64,000 nt of DNA from Burkholderiales bacterium. GTDB taxonomy: Bacteria; Pseudomonadota; Gammaproteobacteria; Burkholderiales; Usitatibacteraceae. The position numbers and the translations under genes are program-made. The notes below the pieces were generated by a model. It was not told where the DNA came from and searched no databases. It was given only the letters and a program-made list of their open reading frames with translations. The first letter of the stretch is position 1, and each line of letters opens with the position of its first letter. This document shows, piece after piece, positions 39,708 to 48,337 of this stretch. The stretch spans positions 1 to 64,000 of the forward strand of contig JAHCAK010000020.1 of the NCBI GenBank assembly GCA_019634955.1, in the 5' to 3' direction.

Positions 39708-41767
39708 TTCGCCTTGAGTTCCGGGAGCTGCTCCGGGGCCACCGGGGGAAGCAGGAGGTTCCTCTCGAAGCCCATCGTGCCCTGGAGGTTCCGGATGTAG
39801 TCGTAGCGGTCGGCGGTGAGCGCGCGCGCCGCGCCCTCGTCGCGCAGCACGAAGGGGCGCAGGAACACCATCAGGTTGGTCTTCTTGTGGCTCCTCGACT
39901 CGTACTTGAAGAAGCTGCCGAGGAAGGGGATGTCGCCCAGCAGCGGCACCTTGTCGACGGAGGATTGCTGGTCGTCCTGGATGAGCCCGCCCAGAACGAT
40001 GATCTGACCGTCGTCGACGAGGACGGTGGATTCGAGCGAGCGCTTGTTGGTGATGAGGTCGGCACCCTTCACCGTCGCGTCGCGCGAGATGGACGACACC
40101 TCCTGGAAGATCGCGAGCTTCACGGTGCCCGCTTCCGTGATCTGCGGCTTCACCCGGAGCGTCAGGCCGATGTCCTTGCGCTCGATGGTCTGGAACGGGT
40201 TGGTGGCGCTGGTGGAGGTGGGCGTGTAGCTGCCGGTGATGAAGGGCACGTTCTGGCCGACGAGGAGCTTGGCCTCCTCGTTGTCCAGCGTGAGGACGTT
40301 GGGCTTCGACAGCACGTTCACGCCGGCGTCGCCCTCGAGCGCGCGCGCGAGGACGCCGAGGTTCAGGATCTCGATGTTGGTGCCGTCAGGGCCGGGGATG
40401 GTGATCGTGCCGTTCACCACGCCCACGTTGAGGCCCGTGCCCAGCGAGGCGAGGTTCTGCGAGAGCCCGATGATGTTGGTGCCGAAGGTGGTCGAGGCGT
40501 TGGGGCTCGTGGAGAAGTTGGTGCCGCCGATCACCTGCCGGCCGTCGCGGCCGATGCCGGAGAGGCCCTGGAACTGCACGCCCACTTCGGCGGCGCGGCC
40601 GGTCTGCACCTCGACCACCAGCGCTTCCACCAGCACCTGCGCGCGGCGCACGTCGAGCTTGTCGATGACGGCGCGAAGGGCGCGGTAGGTGGGCTCCGGC
40701 GCGGTGATGATGATCGAGTTGGTGGGCGGGTAGGCCTGGACGATGGAGGAGGGCGCGGCGGCCGTGGCCGTGGCGGCGGTCGTCGTGCCCTGCTGAGCGG
40801 CGTTCGCGCCCTGCGCCGGCGTCGCGGTGGCGGTCGCGGCCATCGCGGTGCGCGCGGCCGCCTCGCCCCCGGAAAGGAGCCCGCGCAGGGTGTCGGCGAT
40901 CTTCGCGGCCTCGGCGTTGCGCAGGTAGACCACGTGGATGTTGCCCGCGCCGGCGCCGGGCGTGTCCAGGCTCGTGGCGAGCGCCTTCACGCGGTTGAGC
41001 AGTGCCGGGTTGTCGCCGCGCACCAGCAGGCTGTTGGTGCGCGGGTCCACCGCGATGGCGGCCTTGGCGGGCGCGCCGGGGGCGGCGGGGTTGGGCGCGG
41101 TCTCGGGCATCACGCCGCGGATGGTTTGCGCCACGTCGACGGCGGAAGCGTGCTGCAGGGCCACCACCTGCACGTCGCCGCCGGAGGGCTGGTCGATGGC
41201 GCGGATGATGGACTCGATCCGCCTCACGTTCTCCGCGTAGTCGGTGATGACGATGGCGTTGTTGTTGGAGTACGCGGCGACGAAGTTGTTGGCGGTGACG
41301 AGCGGGCGCAGCACCGGCACGAGCTGCAGCGCGGACTCGTTCTGCAGCAGGAACACGCGCGTGACGATGCGGTCGCCGGGCACCTTGGCGGCGGCCTCGC
41401 CCACGGGGCTCGCGCCCGTCTTGCCCTCGGCTTCCGGGACGATCTTCACGAAGCCGTTGGATTCGACCGCCGCGTAGCCCTGCGTGCGCAGCACGGAGAG
41501 CAGCATCGGGTACAGGAGATCCCGCGGCACGGGCTTCTCGCTCACGATGTTCACCGTGCCGGTGACGCGCGGGTCGAGGATGAAGTTCTTCCCCGTGTGC
41601 CCGCCGACCGCCTTGATCACCGAGACGATGTCGGCGTTCACGAAGTTGAGCGTGACCTTCTCCTCCTCCGCGGCATGGGCGAGGGGCAGGTGGATGAGCG
41701 CGGCGAGCGCGACCGTGGCTAGAAACCGTGTCACGAAAATTGGCTTCCTCGTTGATTTGTCGGGCAT
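39704..41767 (-). CDS. gspD: type II secretion outer-membrane secretin D
   Basis: About 687 residues from the ATG at 41765-41767. Signal peptide (FLATVALAALIHLPLAHA), N0 domain (TLNFVNADIVSVIKAVGGHT), N1-N3 modules (KLDVRRAQVLVEALVVEV), an Ala/Thr-rich loop near 330-365, and the secretin core (VPFITGSYTPT, GLTLRVKPQIT, VPLLGDIPFLGSFFKYES). It forms the outer-membrane channel. No good ribosome-binding site is visible; in-frame ATGs at 41785 and 41806 are possible. Confidence 0.94.
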   Translation of the reverse strand: MPDKSTRKPIFVTRFLATVALAALIHLPLAHAAEEEKVTLNFVNADIVSVIKAVGGHTGKNFILDPRVTGTVNIVSEKPVPRDLLYPMLLSVLRTQGYAAVESNGFVKIVPEAEGKTGASPVGEAAAKVPGDRIVTRVFLLQNESALQLVPVLRPLVTANNFVAAYSNNNAIVITDYAENVRRIESIIRAIDQPSGGDVQVVALQHASAVDVAQTIRGVMPETAPNPAAPGAPAKAAIAVDPRTNSLLVRGDNPALLNRVKALATSLDTPGAGAGNIHVVYLRNAEAAKIADTLRGLLSGGEAAARTAMAATATATPAQGANAAQQGTTTAATATAAAPSSIVQAYPPTNSIIITAPEPTYRALRAVIDKLDVRRAQVLVEALVVEVQTGRAAEVGVQFQGLSGIGRDGRQVIGGTNFSTSPNASTTFGTNIIGLSQNLASLGTGLNVGVVNGTITIPGPDGTNIEILNLGVLARALEGDAGVNVLSKPNVLTLDNEEAKLLVGQNVPFITGSYTPTSTSATNPFQTIERKDIGLTLRVKPQITEAGTVKLAIFQEVSSISRDATVKGADLITNKRSLESTVLVDDGQIIVLGGLIQDDQQSSVDKVPLLGDIPFLGSFFKYESRSHKKTNLMVFLRPFVLRDEGAARALTADRYDYIRNLQGTMGFERNLLLPPVAPEQLPELKAK

Positions 41768-41816
41768 TTTGCGCCGATTTCCCATTTTATTACAGGGGTG
41801 CTGCAAATTCGTGAAA

Positions 41817-41880
41817 GGGGACTGCCCCGCCGTTGGGGGACGGTCCCCGATCTGCTTGCAGGAACGGGGACAGTCCCCGT
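41817..41880. repeat. GGGGACNGTCCCC-type palindromes between gspC and gspD
   Basis: Three short palindrome-like units lie in this 112-bp gap: GGGGACTGCCCC (41817-41828), GGGGGACGGTCCCC (41835-41848) and ACGGGGACAGTCCCCGT (41864-41880), the last touching the gspC stop. Related units occur at 47741-47820 and 50781-50836. The pattern is that of a REP-like extragenic palindrome family. Confidence 0.8.
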
Positions 41881-42695
41881 CATGGGTTGATGGAGTAGGA
41901 AAGCTGGAGGGTGGCGGAGCCGCGCTGGATCTCGGCCTGGATGAGGGAGGTGGTGGCGAAGGCCTGGTGCAGGCGCGCGAGGTCGCCCGCGGAGGCCACG
42001 GGCTGGCCGTTCACCTTGCGGATGATGTCGCCCGGCTGCAGGCCCAGGCGCGAGGCGAGGCTCCCCGAGGGCGCCTCCTCCAGCCGCACGCCGCCGCCCT
42101 GGGGCATGCCGATGCGGCCGAGGAAGGCGAGCTGCCCCGGGTCCTTGAGGGCGTTCTCGAGGTCCTTGCGCGAGAAGCTGAAGGCGTTCGGCCCCGAGCG
42201 CGAGACCGCCAGCCGGAAGCCGGAAGGCCGGCCCGCGACCGACCGCGGCACGGGCGCCATCCGCACGTCGAGGTCCACGCGCTCGCGCACGCCGGCGCGC
42301 GAGATCACCGCGTGGTCCGGCTCCACCGAGACGAGCGTCACGCCCGGCTGCACCTCGCCGCCCAGCGGCACCGCGATGTCCTTGCCGCCCACGTTGAAGA
42401 TGGCCGAGCCGATGTCGGCCGGGGTGGGCGCGATCACGCCCTTCAGCCGGAACCCGGAAGCCGAGCCGGTGGCCGCCACGGGCCCGGCGGGCGCCGCGCC
42501 CCCGAAGAGCCGCATCACCGCCGCGAGGTCGACTCCCGAGGCGGCGGGAGCGGGGGCCACGACCGCCGGCGGCGCCACGAACACCCAGGTCCACTTCGCG
42601 AGCACCCACGCCAGCACGAGCACGAGCGCCGCCGTGAGGAGGGCGCCCAGCCGGCTGGGCTGGGCGGGTGCGGGCTCGTAGGGCAGGGCGGCCAT
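41880..42695 (-). CDS. gspC: type II secretion protein C
   Basis: 271 residues: one membrane helix (ALLTAALVLVLAWVLAKWTW), a homology region (FRLKGVIAPTPADIGSAIFN and VSVEPDHAVISRAGVRERVD, about 80-140) and a C-terminal PDZ domain (GLQPGDIIRKVNGQPVASAG near 225). GspC couples the inner platform to GspD and recruits substrates. It is the first gsp gene, 19 bp after the peptide-binding protein gene. Confidence 0.93.
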   Translation of the reverse strand: MAALPYEPAPAQPSRLGALLTAALVLVLAWVLAKWTWVFVAPPAVVAPAPAASGVDLAAVMRLFGGAAPAGPVAATGSASGFRLKGVIAPTPADIGSAIFNVGGKDIAVPLGGEVQPGVTLVSVEPDHAVISRAGVRERVDLDVRMAPVPRSVAGRPSGFRLAVSRSGPNAFSFSRKDLENALKDPGQLAFLGRIGMPQGGGVRLEEAPSGSLASRLGLQPGDIIRKVNGQPVASAGDLARLHQAFATTSLIQAEIQRGSATLQLSYSINP

Positions 42696-42714
42696 CGGGC
42701 AATGATAGCCCGCT

Positions 42715-44520
42715 TCAGCGCGCCGGCCGCCGCGCGAGGTCGACGTCGAGGTACTTCCAGGGCTCGTGGGCGAAGGGGTGCTTCTTGTAGTTGGCCACCC
42801 ACGGCTGCACCAGGATCTTCTGCGCCTTGTAGGTCTCCACCATCCACGGCGCGTAGACCATGATGATCCTCACCATGCGGTCGACGAGGGCGTTGCGCTC
42901 CGGGCCGTCCGGCAGGCGTTTGATGCGCTCGTAGAGCGCGTTGTACTCCGGGTGGTCGAACATCGCGTAGTTCACCTGCCCGATGGAGCCCTTCCAAAGC
43001 AGCTGCAGGAAGTTCTCGCCGTCGGGGAAGTCCGCGATCCAGCCGTAGCTGAAGGATTGCACGCGCCCGTTCTGCGCCTGCTTGCGCAGCTCCGGGAGCT
43101 TCTCCACCTTGTCGAAGGTCACGCGCAGCCCGATCGCGTCCATCGACTTCTTCCACAGCTCGTTCCTCTGCCGCTCGCGCAGCGTCGGCACCGAGGCGTG
43201 CTGGAACGAGAAGGGCTTGCCGTCGGGCGCCTCGCGAAAGCCGTCGCCGTCGCGGTCCACGTAGCCGAAGAGGTCCAGCAGCGCCTTCGCCTTCGCCGGG
43301 CTGTATTCCAGCGTGGGGCTCACGAAGGCCGGGTCGTGGCCGGAGACGGCCGGCGGCAGCGGCGTGTGCGCGCGCACGCTCTGGCCCTTGTCGAGGATCT
43401 CCAGCTGCTCGTCGATGCGGAAGCCGTGGATGATCGCGCGGCGCAAGGCCACGCGCTCGGGCGTGAAGCCGCCGATCGCGTTGGGCTTGCCGTCGATGGT
43501 GTCGGCGGTGTTGAAGGTGGTGTAGGTGGTGTAGGCCACCTCGTCGGGCGTGACCTGGATCCCCGCCTTGGCGAGGTTGGGCGCGAGCCGGCCGCCGGGC
43601 AGCGCGATGTTGGCGAAGTCCTCGGGCAGCGGGCGGATGTAGTCGAAGTCGCCGTTGAGGAAGGCGAGCCAGCGCGGCTGCGCCTCGTCGACGATGTGGA
43701 TCTCGATGCGGCCCGCGATCGGCACGCGCCGCCCCTTGAGCCGCGCGTGGATGGCGCGGCTCGCCTCGTCGGGGCCGGGGTCGCCGTCGTAGGTCTCCTC
43801 CCGGTAGCCCGGGTTGGCCTCCAGCACCACGCGCGATCCCTTCACCCACTCGGCGATGCGGTAGGGCCCGGTGCCCACGGGGTGGTGCGCGATGTCCGGG
43901 CCGTAACGCTCCACCACCTCGCGGGCGAGCGCCGCGGTGGGGGGCATGGCGAGCACGAAGGGGAAGGAGTAGTCGGGGCTCGCGAGGCGGATGCGCACCG
44001 TGTAGCGGTCGGGCGCCTGCAGCCCCTCGAGCGGCCGGTCGTAGTCGAAGCGGCCCGTCTCGCGCGCCTCCTTCATGAGGGCGTCGGCCCCGCGGATCTT
44101 GCCCTCGACGAGGAAGAGCCACTGGCTCCTCAGCTTCGGGTCGAGGAGGCGCTTGATGGAGTAGACGTAGTCGTGCGCGGTGAGCTCGCGCGGCTGGCCG
44201 CCGAAGGCGGGGTCCGGCGTGAAGAAGATGCCGGGGCGGATCCTCAGCGTGAAGGTGGCGCCGTCGTCGGTGATTTCGGGGAGCGCCGCCGTGTTGCCCA
44301 CGAGCTTCGCCGGCCGCGCGAGGAAGTCGTAGCCCAGCATCGGGTCGAAGATGGCGTGCGAGATGCTGCCGGAGGCCTCGTCGGACTCCGCCGCCGGGTC
44401 GAGCTTCGATTCCGCGCTGGGGTAGGGCGTGCGGATGACCTTGCGCGGGTCGGGCTGCGCCTGCGCGGGGGCGGCGAACGCGAGGGCGAGGGCGAGGAGG
44501 GCGGCGGCCGGGCGCGCCAC
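42715..44520 (-). CDS. peptide ABC transporter substrate-binding protein
   Basis: 601 residues from the GTG at 44518-44520. A signal peptide (ARPAAALLALALAFAAPAQA) is followed by the SBP_bac_5 (DppA/OppA-like) fold: LTAHDYVYSIKRLLDPKLRS, GTGPYRIAEWVKGSRVVLEA near 190, LRRAIIHGFRID near 340, SFSYGWIADFPDGENFLQLL near 500. It binds peptides or similar ligands in the periplasm. No permease or ATPase gene is adjacent, so it is an orphan receptor. It is 14 bp downstream of the SnoaL-like gene. Confidence 0.9.
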   Translation of the reverse strand: MARPAAALLALALAFAAPAQAQPDPRKVIRTPYPSAESKLDPAAESDEASGSISHAIFDPMLGYDFLARPAKLVGNTAALPEITDDGATFTLRIRPGIFFTPDPAFGGQPRELTAHDYVYSIKRLLDPKLRSQWLFLVEGKIRGADALMKEARETGRFDYDRPLEGLQAPDRYTVRIRLASPDYSFPFVLAMPPTAALAREVVERYGPDIAHHPVGTGPYRIAEWVKGSRVVLEANPGYREETYDGDPGPDEASRAIHARLKGRRVPIAGRIEIHIVDEAQPRWLAFLNGDFDYIRPLPEDFANIALPGGRLAPNLAKAGIQVTPDEVAYTTYTTFNTADTIDGKPNAIGGFTPERVALRRAIIHGFRIDEQLEILDKGQSVRAHTPLPPAVSGHDPAFVSPTLEYSPAKAKALLDLFGYVDRDGDGFREAPDGKPFSFQHASVPTLRERQRNELWKKSMDAIGLRVTFDKVEKLPELRKQAQNGRVQSFSYGWIADFPDGENFLQLLWKGSIGQVNYAMFDHPEYNALYERIKRLPDGPERNALVDRMVRIIMVYAPWMVETYKAQKILVQPWVANYKKHPFAHEPWKYLDVDLARRPAR

Positions 44521-44534
44521 GGCGTGCGCGGGGC

Positions 44535-44981
44535 TCAGTGCAGCGTGTGCGGCTGCGCGGCCTCGTCTTCCTCGGGCGGAGCCTGCTGCTCCGGGGGCGA
44601 GGCGTGGTGGACGGCGATGCGCCACCCCGCGTCGGTGAGGACGAAGACGTTGGTCGCGTTCACGAACTGCGGCGAGGATTCCGTGCCCGGCGCCGTGATC
44701 GCCTCCACCACCGAGCGCACCGAGACGGAGGGGCCGTCGAAGCGGCTCGCCTCGGACACGCGCACCGAGAGCTTCACGTTGGAGCCGAAGATCTGCATCC
44801 AGCTCTCGCGCACGGCCTCGAAGCCGGTGAGCCGCGGCCCCGAGGGGTGCACGCACACCACGTCCTCGCCCTCGGCCCACACCACCATCATGGCGGCGAG
44901 GTCGGCGCGCTCGAAGGCCTCGTAGAAGGCGGCCTCGGCATCGTCGGGGGTGGGGAAGAGCTTGCGGGAGCGGGGGGGCAT
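44535..44981 (-). CDS. SnoaL/NTF2-like (DUF4440-type) protein
   Basis: 148 residues with the NTF2-like pattern: AEAAFYEAFERADLAAMMVV, WAEGEDVVCVHPSGPRLTGF, EAVRESWMQIF and WRIAVHHASP near the C-terminus. The family forms a cone-shaped cavity used as an enzyme or as a ligand-binding domain; the function here is unknown. An acidic Gln/Glu/Pro-rich tail (EQQAPPEEDEAAQP) ends it. Divergent from iorA, with 115 bp between them. Confidence 0.85.
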   Translation of the reverse strand: MPPRSRKLFPTPDDAEAAFYEAFERADLAAMMVVWAEGEDVVCVHPSGPRLTGFEAVRESWMQIFGSNVKLSVRVSEASRFDGPSVSVRSVVEAITAPGTESSPQFVNATNVFVLTDAGWRIAVHHASPPEQQAPPEEDEAAQPHTLH

Positions 44982-45047
44982 GGCGGTCGGCGGATGGCGG
45001 GCGCCATGATACCAAAGGCCCCTACTCCGGGACGGTGCCCGATCCCC

Positions 45048-45079
45048 CATAATGGCCGCCTTTCCGCCCGCGAGGGCGG
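45048..45079 (+). promoter_or_regulatory. -10-like box and GNRA hairpin in the iorA leader
   Basis: CATAAT (45048-45053) resembles a -10 element. Just after the expected start, CCGCCC-GCGA-GGGCGG (45064-45079) forms a 6-bp hairpin with a GNRA loop, 17 nt before the iorA ATG. The leader is too short for a Moco riboswitch. Confidence 0.4.
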
Positions 45080-45096
45080 CCTTCCAGGACCCCTCC

Positions 45097-45564
45097 ATGA
45101 CCAAGTTCTACGTGAACGGCGAGCCGGTCGAGTTCCGCGCCGCCCCCGACACGCCCCTGCTGTGGGCGCTTCGCGACCACCTCGGCCTCACCGGCACCAA
45201 GTTCGGCTGCGGCCTGTCGCAGTGCGGGGCCTGCACCGTGCACGTGAACGGCGAGCCCGCGCTCGCCTGCTCCATCCCCGTCTCCGACCTGCAGGGCAAG
45301 CGCGTCACCACCATCGAGGGCCTGCCCGCCAACGCCGTCGTGAAGGCCGTGAAGGGCGCCTGGGTCGACAAGGACGTGGTGCAGTGCGGCTACTGCCAGC
45401 CCGGTCAGGTGATGGCGGCGGTGGCGCTGCTCACGAAGAACAAGTCGCCGTCGGACGCCGAGATCGACGCCGCGATGGACGGCAACCTCTGCCGCTGCGG
45501 CACCTACCCGCGCATCCGCGAGGCCGTGAAGACGGCCGCCGCGAAGCTCGCCGGCAAGCGGTAG
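45097..45564 (+). CDS. 2Fe-2S subunit of a molybdenum hydroxylase (IorA type)
   Basis: 155 residues. N-terminal plant-type ferredoxin domain with CGLSQCGACTVHVNGEPALAC (first cluster, about 38-60) and C-terminal helical domain with CGYCQPGQ and CRCGTYPRI (second cluster, about 97-140). It transfers electrons from the molybdopterin subunit. Isoquinoline 1-oxidoreductase and aldehyde dehydrogenase small subunits share this layout; the true substrate is unknown. It is 9 bp upstream of the large subunit. Confidence 0.92.
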   Translation: MTKFYVNGEPVEFRAAPDTPLLWALRDHLGLTGTKFGCGLSQCGACTVHVNGEPALACSIPVSDLQGKRVTTIEGLPANAVVKAVKGAWVDKDVVQCGYCQPGQVMAAVALLTKNKSPSDAEIDAAMDGNLCRCGTYPRIREAVKTAAAKLAGKR

Positions 45565-45573
45565 GAGACGACG

Positions 45574-47730
45574 ATGAAGACGACCGCCAACCCGTCCCGC
45601 CGCACCTTCCTCAAGGCCACCGCCGCGCTGTCCGGCGGCCTCGTCATCGCCTTCTGGCTCCCGGGCCGCCGCGGCCTCGCGCGGGCCCAGGGCGCGCCCA
45701 AGGCGCCGATCCCGCCCAACGCGTTCCTGCGCATCGCCAAGGATGGCACCGTCACCGTGATGGTGAAGAACCTCGAGTTCGGCCAGGGCGTCACCACGGC
45801 GCTGCCGATGCTCGTGGCCGAGGAGCTGGAGTGCGACTGGTCGCGGGTGCGCGCCGAGCTCGCCCCGGCGGCGCCCGAATACGCCCACACCGCCTTCGGC
45901 ATGCAGATGACGGGCGGCTCGATGAGCGTGGGCGACTCGTGGACGCAGCTTCGCACCGTGGGCGCCCAGGCGCGCACGATGCTGGTCGCCGCGGCCGCCG
46001 CCCAGTGGAAGGTGAAGCCGGAGGCCTGCCGCGCCGAGAAGGGCTTCGTGATCGGTCCCGGCGGGAAGAAGGCCTCGTTCGGCAGCCTCGCGGAAGCCGC
46101 GGCGAAGCTCCCGGCGCCGGAAAAGGTGGCGCTCAAGGACCCGAAGCAGTTCAAGCTCATCGGCAAGCCCACGCGGCGGCTGGATTCCGTCGAGCGGATC
46201 GAGGCGAAGACCGTCTTCGGCCTCGACGTGAAGCGGCCCGGCCTGCACACGGCGCTGGTGGCGCACCCGCCGGTCGTGGGCGCGCGCGTGGCGAAGTTCG
46301 ACGCCCAGAAGGTGCGCGGCATCGCCGGGGTCACGCACGTGGTGCAGACCTCGCTCGGCGTGGCGGTGGTGGCGAAGAATTTCTGGGCGGCGAAGAAGGG
46401 CCGCGACGCGCTCGAGATCGAATGGGAAGCGGGCCCGGGCGCGACGCTGTCCTCCGAGGGCCTGCGCGCCGAGTACGCGGCGCTCGCGAGGCAGCCCGGC
46501 CCGATGGCGAAGAAGGCCGCCGACCCCAACGCGATCAAGGCCGCGGCGAAGACGGTCGTGGCCGAGTACGAGGTGCCCTTCCTCGCCCACGCGCCGATGG
46601 AGCCGCTCAACTGCACGGTGGAGTACCGCGGCGACTCGGCGGAGGTGTGGTGCGGCTCGCAGTTCCAGACCGTCGACCAGGCGGCGGCGGCCAAGGCGAT
46701 GGGGCTCACCCCCGACAAGGTGACGCTGCACACGATGCCCGCGGGCGGCGGCTTCGGCCGGCGCGCCAACCCGGCCTCGGACTATGTCGTCGAGGCCTGC
46801 GAGATCGCCAAGAGCGTGAAGGTCCCCGTGAAGACGGTGTGGACGCGCGAGGACGACGTCCGCGGCGGCTACTACCGGCCCATGTACGTGCACCGCGTGG
46901 AGGCGGGCCTGGACGCGAAGGGCGCGATCGTCGGCTGGAACCACGCCATCGTCGGCCAGTCGATCATCGCCGGCACGGCCTTCGAGCCCTTCCTCGTGAA
47001 GGAGGGCATCGACCACACGAGCGTCGAGGGCGTTTCCGACACGCCCTACGACATCCCCAACCTCGCGGTGACGCTGCACTCGCCGAAATCGCCGGTGACC
47101 ACGCTCTGGTGGCGCTCGGTGGGCCACTCGCACACGGCCTTCGTGATGGAGACGATGATCGACGAGCTGGCGGCCGCGGCGGGCGAGGACCCGCTCGCCT
47201 TCCGCCGCAAGCTGCTCGCGAAGCACCCGCGCGTCGTGGCCACGCTCGACCTCGCCGCGCGCAAGGCCGGCTGGGGCACGGCGCTGCCCCAGGGACGCGC
47301 CCGCGGCATCGCCGTGCACGAGTCCTTCGGCAGCGTCTGCGCGCAGGTGGCGGAGGTCTCGCTCGAGAAGGGCGAGGTGAAGGTGCATCGCGTCGTCGCG
47401 GCCTTCGACTGCGGCCTCGTCGTGAACCCGATGACCGTGGAGGCCCAGGTGCAGGGCGCCATCGCCTTCGGCCTCTCGGCGGCGCTGCACTCGGCCATCA
47501 CGATCAAGGACGGCAAGGTGCAGCAGTCCAACTTCCACGACTACCGCGTGCTGCGCCTTTCCGAGATGCCGAAGGTCGAGGTGCACATCGTGTCGTCCGG
47601 GGCCGACAAGCCCACCGGGGTCGGCGAGCCCGCCACGCCCCCGATCGCCCCGGCCGTCGCCAATGCGCTCTTCGCCCTCACCGGCAAGCGGGCGCGATCG
47701 CTGCCCTTGGGCAAGACGTCGTGGGCGTGA
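45574..47730 (+). CDS. molybdopterin subunit of a molybdenum hydroxylase (IorB type)
   Basis: 718 residues. A twin-arginine signal ([20 protein letters not shown]) shows export of the folded enzyme with its small partner. Xanthine-oxidase-family domains follow: [20 protein letters not shown], the [20 protein letters not shown] Moco loop near 395, and [20 protein letters not shown] near 515, [20 protein letters not shown] near 690 with the catalytic Glu. It hydroxylates aldehydes or N-heterocycles. No FAD subunit gene is present, so electrons probably leave via cytochrome. Confidence 0.92.
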   Translation: MKTTANPSRRTFLKATAALSGGLVIAFWLPGRRGLARAQGAPKAPIPPNAFLRIAKDGTVTVMVKNLEFGQGVTTALPMLVAEELECDWSRVRAELAPAAPEYAHTAFGMQMTGGSMSVGDSWTQLRTVGAQARTMLVAAAAAQWKVKPEACRAEKGFVIGPGGKKASFGSLAEAAAKLPAPEKVALKDPKQFKLIGKPTRRLDSVERIEAKTVFGLDVKRPGLHTALVAHPPVVGARVAKFDAQKVRGIAGVTHVVQTSLGVAVVAKNFWAAKKGRDALEIEWEAGPGATLSSEGLRAEYAALARQPGPMAKKAADPNAIKAAAKTVVAEYEVPFLAHAPMEPLNCTVEYRGDSAEVWCGSQFQTVDQAAAAKAMGLTPDKVTLHTMPAGGGFGRRANPASDYVVEACEIAKSVKVPVKTVWTREDDVRGGYYRPMYVHRVEAGLDAKGAIVGWNHAIVGQSIIAGTAFEPFLVKEGIDHTSVEGVSDTPYDIPNLAVTLHSPKSPVTTLWWRSVGHSHTAFVMETMIDELAAAAGEDPLAFRRKLLAKHPRVVATLDLAARKAGWGTALPQGRARGIAVHESFGSVCAQVAEVSLEKGEVKVHRVVAAFDCGLVVNPMTVEAQVQGAIAFGLSAALHSAITIKDGKVQQSNFHDYRVLRLSEMPKVEVHIVSSGADKPTGVGEPATPPIAPAVANALFALTGKRARSLPLGKTSWA

Positions 47731-47740
47731 TTTGGATAGT

Positions 47741-47820
47741 GGGGACGGTTCCTGCACCCCAATTCGCGCGGTGAAGTGCGCATACTCCATCAAGTCCATT
47801 TGAGTGAAGGAACCGTCCCC
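47741..47820. repeat. inverted GGGGACGGTTCCT repeat
   Basis: GGGGACGGTTCCT (47741-47753) and AGGAACCGTCCCC (47808-47820) flank 54 bp that contain no gene. It starts 10 bp after the iorB stop and belongs to the same palindrome family as 41817-41880 and 50781-50836. Confidence 0.8.
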
Positions 47821-47916
47821 GAATTCCATCTCCCGAGCCGCCCTCCGGCCACCGTCGCCGCGATCGAGGGGGACGCACCGCATCTCGTCGCGGCTTCCGC
47901 GAGCCACCCTTCGGGA

Positions 47917-47990
47917 GGCCCGAGGAGAGGGGATGAGCCGGCGGAATCCCTTGTAAAGGGTTCCGCCGGCTCATCCCCTCTCCTCGGGCC
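47917..47990. repeat. 74-bp near-perfect long hairpin
   Basis: The left arm from GGCCCGAGGAGAGGGGATGA (47917) pairs with the right arm ending TCCTCGGGCC (47990) over about 35 bp with one mismatch and a 3-nt loop (GTA). It lies in the 414-bp gap between iorB and a small membrane protein gene, where the inverted repeat at 47741 is the only other structure I see. It may be an extragenic palindrome or a terminator, although there is no T-run. Confidence 0.85.
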
Positions 47991-48144
47991 CCGCAATGCC
48001 GTGCTCCGAAATGGCCGCACGAAGATTGGGGACATGTTTCCCTTGATCGCGGCGACGGATGGCCCAAAATTGGCTTGTGGTGGAACCGGGGGGCCGGCGG
48101 GCGGTCAGACTGCCTCGGCGCCCGGCGGAATCGGGAGGCAATCC

Positions 48145-48324
48145 ATGGGACTCAGGCTCAGGCACAACGAATGGCAGCGGCAGCTCTGGAAGTTCGTCAC
48201 GCATCCCGTCACGGAGATCGTGGCGCTGGTGCTGCTCGTCCTGGTGGCGCTGGTGACGCTCGTCACCGTGGAGTCGCGCCTGCTGCGAAGCCCCACCACG
48301 CCGGTCATCTTCAGCCCGAAATGA
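48145..48324 (+). CDS. small single-span membrane protein
   Basis: 59 residues from the ATG at 48145, preceded by GGGAGG at good spacing. A basic start (MGLRLRHNEWQRQLWKFVTH) leads into one membrane helix (TEIVALVLLVLVALVTLVTV) and a short tail. No family is recognised. It lies 13 bp upstream of the lipoprotein hydrolase, probably in one transcript. Confidence 0.65.
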   Translation: MGLRLRHNEWQRQLWKFVTHPVTEIVALVLLVLVALVTLVTVESRLLRSPTTPVIFSPK

Positions 48325-48337
48325 GGCGCGCCGCACC

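Noticed and set aside
41768-41806. Longer gspD starts at 41785 and 41806
   Set aside because: The extra residues (QHPCNKMGNRRK) are not typical of a secretin signal peptide and the DNA there contains a promoter-like A/T-rich box; no ribosome-binding site supports them. They remain possible.
44982-45096. Possible Moco riboswitch before the molybdenum hydroxylase genes
   Set aside because: The leader after the likely -10 is only about 35-40 nt and has one small hairpin, far shorter than the Moco RNA motif.
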